Assembly (NCBI RefSeq): GCF_008634025.1
Contig: NZ_PDCM01000001.1
Span: forward strand, 738,501-802,500
Source of the DNA: Streptomyces albofaciens JCM 4342
GTDB taxonomy: Bacteria; Actinomycetota; Actinomycetes; Streptomycetales; Streptomycetaceae
Reading direction: 5' to 3'
Length of the DNA: 64,000 nt
Numbering within the stretch: the stretch's first letter is position 1; every line of letters starts with the position of its first letter. The notes below the pieces were generated by a model, which was given only the letters and a program-made list of their open reading frames with translations, was not told where the DNA came from and did no database searches. A program made the position numbers and the translations under genes. Below, one piece after another: positions 55,082 to 62,387 of the stretch.

Positions 55082-55106
55082 TACATCTAATGTCTAAGTA
55101 GATGTA
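55082..55106. promoter_or_regulatory. 25-bp inverted repeat in the whiD upstream region
   Basis: TACATCTA (55082-55089), 9 bp, TAGATGTA (55099-55106): perfect 8-bp arms. It lies 50-74 bp upstream of the whiD start codon in the A/T-rich island, where a regulator dimer could bind over the promoter. I do not recognise it as the site of a known Streptomyces developmental regulator. Confidence 0.6.
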
Positions 55107-55260
55107 AATATGACTCATTGCGAATCTAGCCACAGACACCGGTAAAACGGAAGAAAAGCCACCAAATAGGGCATAGATGCGAGAAGTGGGGCAGCGGAGA
55201 GGCTTCCGTCTTCTGCGTGTCCGGGCCCTCACGTAGAGTGTCGAAGGCGGCTGGCCAACC

Positions 55261-55288
55261 CGTAACTCTTTCGAGTGACCATCGTTGA
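55261..55288 (+). promoter_or_regulatory. Sigma-BldN promoter of bldM (CGTAAC-N16-CGTTGA)
   Basis: CGTAAC at 55261-55266 and CGTTGA at 55283-55288 with exactly 16 bp between them, a full match to the known sigma-BldN consensus. bldM is an established target of BldN in Streptomyces coelicolor. The leader to the bldM start is about 118 nt. Confidence 0.93.
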
Positions 55289-55411
55289 GAGGGCGGAAGC
55301 GGTTGATGGAGGTAGTCCTCGGGCAGGTGTCCGACGCCGTCGATCGCTGAGGTGACGATACGTACCAGCCTGGAGGCTCAAGGTGACGCGCATCAGCTGC
55401 GGAGGGCGGTC

Positions 55412-56023
55412 ATGACATCCGTCCTCGTCTGTGACGACTCCCCGCTTGCCCGAGAGGCGCTCCGCCGCGCGGTCGCGACCGTGCCCGGTGTAGAGCGTGT
55501 GACGACGGCGGCCAACGGCGAGGAAGTCCTCCGCCGCTGGGGCGCCGATCGCTCCGATCTGATTCTGATGGATGTGCGGATGCCCGGACTGGGGGGCGTC
55601 GAGACCGTGCGCCGCCTGCTCTCCGCCGATCCGGGCGCCCGCATCATCATGCTCACGGTCGCCGAGGACCTCGACGGGGTCGCGCTGGCGGTCGCCGCCG
55701 GCGCCCGCGGCTATCTGCACAAGGACGCCTCGCGCGCCGAACTGCGCGCGACGGTCACCCAGGCGCTGGCCGATCCCACCTGGCGGCTCGCCCCGCGCCG
55801 GCTGCGGTCCGCCGAGATGGGGGCGGCGCCGACGCTGACCGCGCGCGAGATCCAGGTGCTGGAGGGCATGAGTCACGGCCGCTCCAACGCGGAGATCGGA
55901 CGTGAGCTGTTCCTCTCCGAGGACACGGTCAAGACCCATGCCCGGCGGCTGTTCAAGAAGCTCGGCGCCTCCGACCGGGCCCACGCGGTCGCGCTCGGAT
56001 TCCGCTGGGGCCTGGTCCGCTAG
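55412..56023 (+). CDS. bldM: Developmental response regulator BldM
   Basis: 203 aa. The receiver domain has Asp54 in LILMDVRMPG, and the LuxR-type HTH reads LTAREIQVLEGMSHGRSNAEIG (about 140-162). In Streptomyces BldM acts as an atypical regulator whose function does not need phosphorylation of Asp54, and controls aerial growth alone and sporulation together with WhiI. ATG 55412 follows GGAGGGCGG. No kinase gene is adjacent. It is driven by the BldN promoter. Confidence 0.95.
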   Translation: MTSVLVCDDSPLAREALRRAVATVPGVERVTTAANGEEVLRRWGADRSDLILMDVRMPGLGGVETVRRLLSADPGARIIMLTVAEDLDGVALAVAAGARGYLHKDASRAELRATVTQALADPTWRLAPRRLRSAEMGAAPTLTAREIQVLEGMSHGRSNAEIGRELFLSEDTVKTHARRLFKKLGASDRAHAVALGFRWGLVR

Positions 56024-56304
56024 GACGGCCGTGACGTGCAGCGATGCGGGGGAATGAGGGTCCCCGCCCGCCCTCCGGCGGGCGGGGCGGCAGGCGGCCT
56101 CGCGGGCGCCGGTCACCGAGCGGCATCCCGGTTCCGCGCGCGGTGCCGCATCCTTGAGGTATGGAGTTCCTCGGGGACGGGCCGATCCGGTGCGAGGGGA
56201 GGGCGCGGGAGATGACAGCCGGCGCACCTGCCGCTCATAACGCTTCGGTGCACAAGTACGGACCTGATGCCGCGGATCGCGCCGCGCCAAGGCACCATGG
56301 ACCG
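56024..56304 (+). other. 281-bp gap between bldM and the sigma-factor gene
   Basis: Contains a small GC hairpin (CCCGCCCGCC with GGCGGGCGGG near 56067-56090) that may end bldM transcription. The frame of the next gene is open from 56161; if translation starts at ATG 56212, part of this gap is coding. Confidence 0.5.
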
Positions 56305-56880
56305 ATGCGCGATGACGGGATTCAGGAGATCGGCGATCTCGTCGCACGCGCCGTGGAAGGGGATCGCCGGGCCACCCACGACCTGCTGGCCCACGTGCAT
56401 CCGCTCGCGCTGCGCTACTGCCGTACCCGGCTGTCCCGGCTGCCGGGTGACGCGCGCCACTTCGTGGAGGACCTGGCGCAGGAGGTCTGCGTCGCGGTCC
56501 TCTGCGCGCTGCCGCGCTACCGGGACACCGGCAAGCCCTTCGAGGCGTTCGTCTTCGCCATCGCCGCCCACAAGGTCGCCGACCTCCAGCGGGCCGCGAT
56601 GCGCGGCCCGGGCAGCACGGCCGTGCCGTCCAACGAGATGCCCGAGCAGCCGGACGACTCGCTGGGCCCCGAGGAGCGGGCGCTGCTCAGCAGCGATGCC
56701 GAGTGGGCCAAGAAACTGCTGGCCAACCTCCCGGAGAACCAGCGCGAGCTGGTGCTGCTGCGGGTCGCGGTCGGGCTGACGGCCGAGGAGACCGGGCAGA
56801 TGCTGGGGATGTCGCCGGGTGCGGTGCGGGTCGCGCAGCACCGGGCGCTGAGCCGGCTGCGGGCGCTGGCGGAGCAGTAG
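56305..56880 (+). CDS. shbA: ECF-type RNA polymerase sigma factor (SigD/ShbA type)
   Basis: 191 aa from ATG 56305 ([20 protein letters not shown]); ATG 56212 would add 31 non-conserved residues. Region 2 contains [29 protein letters not shown], region 4 [41 protein letters not shown]. The same gene place beside the whiB3-guaB2 block in Mycobacterium holds sigD; the Streptomyces counterpart is, from memory, ShbA, which drives transcription of the principal sigma gene hrdB. No anti-sigma gene is adjacent. Confidence 0.85.
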   Translation: MRDDGIQEIGDLVARAVEGDRRATHDLLAHVHPLALRYCRTRLSRLPGDARHFVEDLAQEVCVAVLCALPRYRDTGKPFEAFVFAIAAHKVADLQRAAMRGPGSTAVPSNEMPEQPDDSLGPEERALLSSDAEWAKKLLANLPENQRELVLLRVAVGLTAEETGQMLGMSPGAVRVAQHRALSRLRALAEQ

Positions 56881-56996
56881 GCGCGGCGGCGGGCGTACGG
56901 CGGCGGGGTCACCGTCGCGGTGCCCGGTGTTCGGCGGATGCCGGAGTCCGGACGAGCGGCGGCCCGGGGGAACGTACAGTCGAGGAAACGTGCAGC

Positions 56997-57041
56997 CGTA
57001 GGAACGCACGTCCGCACCGCCACCCATTCGTAGGAACGCAC
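56997..57041. repeat. Direct repeat CGTAGGAACGCAC upstream of guaB
   Basis: CGTAGGAACGCAC occurs at 56997-57009 and 57029-57041, 32 bp apart (three helical turns), with a looser copy GAGGAAACGTGCA near 56982. It lies 96-140 bp before guaB, within a 256-bp gap. A TAGCAT -10-like element is at 57092-57097. Confidence 0.55.
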
Positions 57042-57112
57042 AAGTGATGTGCTCCTCACCGGTGGTGGAATGGGACGCCTGTGGTGGCCGTTAGCATGGG
57101 TGTCCGCGCTGA

Positions 57113-58639
<1,527 letters not shown>

Positions 58640-58676
58640 GCCGGTAGGCTCCGCGGCGCCGGTTCGAGGGGGTCGG

Positions 58677-58949
58677 ATGTTGTACTCGGTGAGTTACAGC
58701 GAAGGCGCGGCCCACGTCCGCGACAGTCTGCCCGAGGACCGCAGGGCCTTGCTGGAGCGGGGCCTCAGGAAGCTGGCGGACGATCCGCGGCCGGGTATCT
58801 CGGTACCGATCTCGAAGGACGAGAACACCCGGTCGCTGGCGCTCACCCGGGGCATCGCGATCGAGTACGTCATCAGCGAGGGCCTGCTGATCGTCCTCGT
58901 GGTCCGGGTCGTGGACCTCTCGCGGGTCCTCCTGGAAAACGTGGAGTGA
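58677..58949 (+). CDS. RelE/ParE-like small protein, orphan
   Basis: 90 aa. The layout YSVSYSEGAAHVRDSLPEDRRALLERGLRKLADDPRP, then strands ending LLIVLVVRVVDLSR, fits the RelE/ParE fold. GAGGGGG precedes ATG 58677. No antitoxin-sized gene is next to it: guaB is upstream and guaB3 downstream. It may be a domesticated protein rather than an active toxin. Identification rests on pattern only. Confidence 0.7.
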   Translation: MLYSVSYSEGAAHVRDSLPEDRRALLERGLRKLADDPRPGISVPISKDENTRSLALTRGIAIEYVISEGLLIVLVVRVVDLSRVLLENVE

Positions 58950-58960
58950 TCAAGCCCTGA

Positions 58961-59000
58961 TACGTCCCCGGCGTCCCCGGTCGGGGATACTGGGGACGTA
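58961..59000. promoter_or_regulatory. Nested inverted repeat before guaB3
   Basis: Outer arms TACGTCCCC (58961-58969) and GGGGACGTA (58992-59000) enclose an inner pair GTCCCCG (58973-58979) and CGGGGAT (58982-58988). It starts 12 bp after the RelE-like gene and ends 21 bp before the guaB3 start. It may be a terminator, an operator or a leader structure. Confidence 0.6.
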
Positions 59001-59021
59001 ATCGTATGGAAGGGCCAACAC

Positions 59022-60149
59022 GTGACTGAGATCGAGATCGGGCGCGGCAAGCGCGGCCGCCGGGCATACGCCTTCGACGACATCGCCGTCGTACCGAGTC
59101 GGCGCACCCGCGACCCGAAGGAGGTCTCGATCGCCTGGCAGATCGATGCCTACCGTTTCGAGCTGCCGTTCCTGGCGGCCCCGATGGACTCGGTCGTCTC
59201 CCCGCAGACCGCCATCCGCATCGGTGAGCTGGGCGGCCTGGGCGTACTGAACCTGGAAGGGCTCTGGACGCGCTACGAGGACCCGGAGCCGCTGCTCGCG
59301 GAGATCGCGGAGCTGGACGGCGCGGCCGCCACCAAGCGCCTCCAGGAGATCTACGCGGCGCCGATCAAGGAAGAGCTGATCGGGCAGCGCATCAAGGAGG
59401 TGCGCGACTCCGGTGTGGTCACCGCCGCCGCGCTCTCGCCGCAGCGCACCGCCGAGTTCTCCAAGGCCGTCGTGGACGCGGGCGTGGACATCTTCGTGAT
59501 CCGCGGCACCACCGTCTCCGCCGAGCACGTCTCCTCGGCCGCCGAGCCGCTGAACCTGAAGCAGTTCATCTACGAGCTGGACGTCCCGGTGATCGTCGGC
59601 GGCTGCGCCACGTACACCGCGGCCCTGCACCTGATGCGCACCGGCGCGGCGGGCGTGCTGGTCGGCTTCGGCGGCGGTGCCGCGCACACCACCCGCAACG
59701 TGCTCGGCATCCAGGTGCCGATGGCGACCGCGGTGGCCGATGTGGCCGCCGCCCGCCGGGACTACATGGACGAGTCCGGCGGCCGGTACGTCCACGTGAT
59801 CGCGGACGGCGGCGTGGGCTGGTCGGGCGACCTGCCCAAGGCCATCGCCTGCGGCGCGGACGCGGTGATGATGGGCTCGCCGCTGGCGCGCGCCACCGAC
59901 GCGCCGGGCCGCGGCCACCACTGGGGCATGGAGGCCGTCCACCCGGACGTGCCGCGCGGCAAGCGCATGGACCTGGGCGCGGTCGGCACCACCGAGGAGA
60001 TCCTGTGCGGTCCCTCGAACACGCCGGACGGTTCGATGAACTTCTTCGGCGCGCTGCGCCGGGCGATGGCGACCACCGGCTACTCCGAGCTGAAGGAGTT
60101 CCAGCGGGTCGAGGTGACGGTCGCGCCGTCGCAGCACGACAAGCGCTGA
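59022..60149 (+). CDS. guaB3: GuaB3 family IMP dehydrogenase-related protein
   Basis: 375 aa, TIM barrel without CBS domains. AFDDIAVVPSRRTRDP and LPFLAAPMDSVVS are shared with IMP dehydrogenases. At the place of the catalytic Cys (GxxCTTR) this protein reads GGAAHTTR, with His222 instead of Cys, so the IMP dehydrogenase reaction is doubtful. GTG 59022 follows AAGGG. The pairing with guaB is conserved in actinobacteria. Confidence 0.93.
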   Translation: MTEIEIGRGKRGRRAYAFDDIAVVPSRRTRDPKEVSIAWQIDAYRFELPFLAAPMDSVVSPQTAIRIGELGGLGVLNLEGLWTRYEDPEPLLAEIAELDGAAATKRLQEIYAAPIKEELIGQRIKEVRDSGVVTAAALSPQRTAEFSKAVVDAGVDIFVIRGTTVSAEHVSSAAEPLNLKQFIYELDVPVIVGGCATYTAALHLMRTGAAGVLVGFGGGAAHTTRNVLGIQVPMATAVADVAAARRDYMDESGGRYVHVIADGGVGWSGDLPKAIACGADAVMMGSPLARATDAPGRGHHWGMEAVHPDVPRGKRMDLGAVGTTEEILCGPSNTPDGSMNFFGALRRAMATTGYSELKEFQRVEVTVAPSQHDKR

Positions 60150-60165
60150 GGCTCCGCGGACGCCG

Positions 60166-60200
60166 AAGGGCCCGGACCGCGTTTCGCGGTCCGGGCCCTT
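60166..60200. terminator. 16-bp perfect terminator between guaB3 and a converging gene
   Basis: AAGGGCCCGGACCGCG (60166-60181) pairs perfectly with CGCGGTCCGGGCCCTT (60185-60200) around TTT. It lies between two converging genes and can serve both directions. Confidence 0.92.
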
Positions 60201-60217
60201 TCGCGTGCCGTGTTCGC

Positions 60218-60745
60218 TCAGCCGCCCAGCTTCTTGGCGACCTGGAAGCCGCCGGCCCCGGCCAGCAGGTAGAAGACCACGTCGATTGCGCCGAGGTACT
60301 CCTTCCACACCGCGTGGACCACGTCGAAGTGGCTGAAGACGGTCTCGGTGAGCGTGGCGTGCGCGGCGTCGGCCGTGATCAGGGCGATGCCGAAGACCTG
60401 GCCGAGGTAGAGGCCGGCCAGGCCGAGCACCGCGCCGACCACCGGGAGCGCCGCGCTGCGGCCGCCCACCTTGCCCAGTACGGCGCCGATGAGCGCGCCG
60501 ACGGCGAGCGCCGCGTAACCGATCGAGGCGCCGTCCACGGCCTTGAGCACCGCGCCGTACACACCGGCCGCGACCAGCGTGGTGACGACGCCGAGCACGA
60601 CGGCCAGTCCGGCGTTGCCGCGGCGTGCGGGCGGCGGGGCCATCGGTGCCGGGAAGCCGCCCGGTGCGGGAGCGCCGTACGGAGCCTGCGGCGGCTGGTG
60701 GGGCTGCTGCGGCTGCTGAGGCGCGGACGGCCAGGACTGGCTCAT
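60218..60745 (-). CDS. Small polytopic membrane protein with Pro/Gln-rich N-terminus, unknown function
   Basis: 175 aa from ATG 60745 with GGGGGAAG upstream. Residues 1-45 are rich in Pro, Gln and Ala (QQPQQPHQPPQAPYGAPAP). Three to four membrane segments follow, including GLAVVLGVVTTLVAAGVYGAV and a last one, VVFYLLAGAGGFQVA. The family is unknown. It converges with guaB3. Confidence 0.8.
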   Translation of the reverse strand: MSQSWPSAPQQPQQPHQPPQAPYGAPAPGGFPAPMAPPPARRGNAGLAVVLGVVTTLVAAGVYGAVLKAVDGASIGYAALAVGALIGAVLGKVGGRSAALPVVGAVLGLAGLYLGQVFGIALITADAAHATLTETVFSHFDVVHAVWKEYLGAIDVVFYLLAGAGGFQVAKKLGG

Positions 60746-60912
60746 GTTCTTCCCCCGGGAGAGACCGTCGCGGTGCCCGTGCGGCACCGGGGACCGGTCG
60801 GAGTGATGGACGCGCATACGTGCGTTGCGCGGTCACAAATTAACAGACCGGTCTGACATGTCCACAAGAAACAGTGTCCGGGAGGTATCCGGGAGGGGCG
60901 CGCAACCGCAGC

Positions 60913-62187
60913 TCAGAGCCGGTGTGCCGCGCCGGTCGGCGTCGCCCCCCGGGTGTCCAGCAGCAGCTGGGCCTTCACCGACAGGCCCTGGAGGTCGTAT
61001 GTGCGGTGGTGCTGGAGGAGCAGCGTGAGGTCGGCACCGGCGGCGGCCTCGTAGAGCGCGTCCGCGCGCGGGACCGGACGGCCGAGGACCTGCCACTGGT
61101 GGACGTACGGGTCGTGGTACGTGATGTGGGCGCCCAACTCCATGAGCCGGGAGGCGATTTCGCGGGCCGGGGAGCCTTCCTCGTCGCCGATGTCCGGCTT
61201 GTAGGTGACGCCGAGCAGCAGGACGCGGGCGCCGCGCGCCGACTTGCCGTGCTCGTTGAGCAGGGTGGCGCAGCGCTGCACGACGTAGCGCGGCATCCGG
61301 GTGTTGACCTCCTGCGCCAGCTCGACGAGGCGCAGCGGGTAGCCCAGTGAACGCCCCTTGTAGGAGTAGTAGTTGGGGTCGATGGGGGCGGTGTGGCCGC
61401 CGACGCCGGGGCCGGGGCGGAACGCCTGGAAGCCGAACGGCTTCGTCTCGGCGCAGCGGATGACGTCCCACAGGTCCACGCCGATGTCGTGGCAGAGCAC
61501 CGCCATCTCGTTCATGAGCGCGATGTTCAGGTGCCGGTAGTTGGTCTCCAGCAGCTTGGCGGTCTCCGCCTCGCGCGGTCCGCGCGCGCGGACGACCCGG
61601 TCGGTGAGCCGTCCGTAGAAGGCCGCCGCGGCCTCCGTACAGGCCGGGGTCAGGCCGCCGATGACCTTCGGGGTGCTGCCGTAGCGGTGGGCGCGGCTGC
61701 CGGGGTCGTGGCGGGCGGGGGAGTGGGCGAGGTGGAAGTCGCGTCCCGCGGTCAGGCCCGAGCCTTCTTCCAGGAGGGGGCGCAGGAATTCCTCGGTGGT
61801 GCCCGGGTAGACGGTGGATTCCAGGATCACCGTGGTGTGCGGGCGCAGGTGCGCCGCCAGGACGCGGGCGGCGTCGGCGACCGCGGTCAGGTCGAGGGCG
61901 CCGTCCTCGCCGAGCGGGGTGGGGGCGCAGATCACAGCCGTACGGACCCGGCCGAGCACGGCGGGATCGCCGGTGGTGCGGAAGCCGGCCGCGAGCAGCC
62001 GGCGGATCTCGGGCGCGGTGAGCGGGCCCTGTGCGGCGGGCGGGTGCCCCGCCGCGGGCGCGGGCGCGCCGGGTGCGGCCGGCGGGCCGGGGTCGTAGCC
62101 GATGGTGCGGACGCCGGCGGCGGTGGCGGCCTGGGCGAGGGGGAGACCGATATGGCCTAGTCCGATGACGGCGAGATCTGCGGGCAT
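60913..62187 (-). CDS. Nucleotide-sugar dehydrogenase family protein lacking the catalytic Cys
   Basis: 424 aa, UDP-glucose/GDP-mannose dehydrogenase superfamily. The N-terminal NAD site is LAVIGLGHIGLPLAQ. The block AETAKLLETNYRHLNIALMNE carries the conserved Lys and Asn. The C-terminal domain has LLLGVTYKPDIGDEEGSPA. The thioester Cys of the GGHCIPIDP motif is replaced: it reads GGHTAPIDP. It may perform one oxidation only or another reaction. ATG 62187 starts MPADLAVIGLG. No glycosyltransferase genes are adjacent. Confidence 0.88.
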   Translation of the reverse strand: MPADLAVIGLGHIGLPLAQAATAAGVRTIGYDPGPPAAPGAPAPAAGHPPAAQGPLTAPEIRRLLAAGFRTTGDPAVLGRVRTAVICAPTPLGEDGALDLTAVADAARVLAAHLRPHTTVILESTVYPGTTEEFLRPLLEEGSGLTAGRDFHLAHSPARHDPGSRAHRYGSTPKVIGGLTPACTEAAAAFYGRLTDRVVRARGPREAETAKLLETNYRHLNIALMNEMAVLCHDIGVDLWDVIRCAETKPFGFQAFRPGPGVGGHTAPIDPNYYSYKGRSLGYPLRLVELAQEVNTRMPRYVVQRCATLLNEHGKSARGARVLLLGVTYKPDIGDEEGSPAREIASRLMELGAHITYHDPYVHQWQVLGRPVPRADALYEAAAGADLTLLLQHHRTYDLQGLSVKAQLLLDTRGATPTGAAHRL

Positions 62188-62231
62188 GGCTGGCTGCCGT
62201 CCTTCCCGAGCGGTTCCGGATGGGGCGGTGA

Positions 62232-62247
62232 AGCATAAGAGCATAAG
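62232..62247. repeat. Tandem AGCATAAG in the nucleotide-sugar dehydrogenase/glpD gap
   Basis: AGCATAAG occurs twice head to tail (62232-62247), followed by TAGACTAAG, in a short A/T-rich island of the 200-bp divergent gap. It may be part of a promoter or operator for either gene. Confidence 0.45.
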
Positions 62248-62387
62248 TAGACTAAGCGGACATTTGGCCCAGAATGGGGATTGCGACGGCCGGGTGTTGC
62301 CCGGTCGCCGAAGGGTGGATACGGGCCGGTGGCGCGGCCAGAATCGACGGACGGGGAGTGTGACCCCGACCACAGCGGGAGGCAGCG

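Larger units (their letters stand above)
55033..55411. promoter_or_regulatory. 379-bp divergent control region between whiD and bldM
   Basis: No gene. The part at 55080-55180 is strikingly A/T-rich for this genome and should hold the whiD promoters. It carries an inverted repeat at 55082 and the sigma-BldN promoter at 55261, listed separately. TAGATT on the minus strand (plus 55122-55127) is a possible whiD -10, without a clear -35. Confidence 0.7.

Noticed and set aside
55352..55411. Upstream start of bldM giving 20 extra residues
   Set aside because: The extension lies in the leader, is not conserved in BldM, and ATG 55412 has a strong GGAGGG site and gives the usual 203 residues.
58677..58949. 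Complete toxin-antitoxin pair
   Set aside because: No frame with a start signal of antitoxin size is found on either side; flanking genes are guaB and guaB3.
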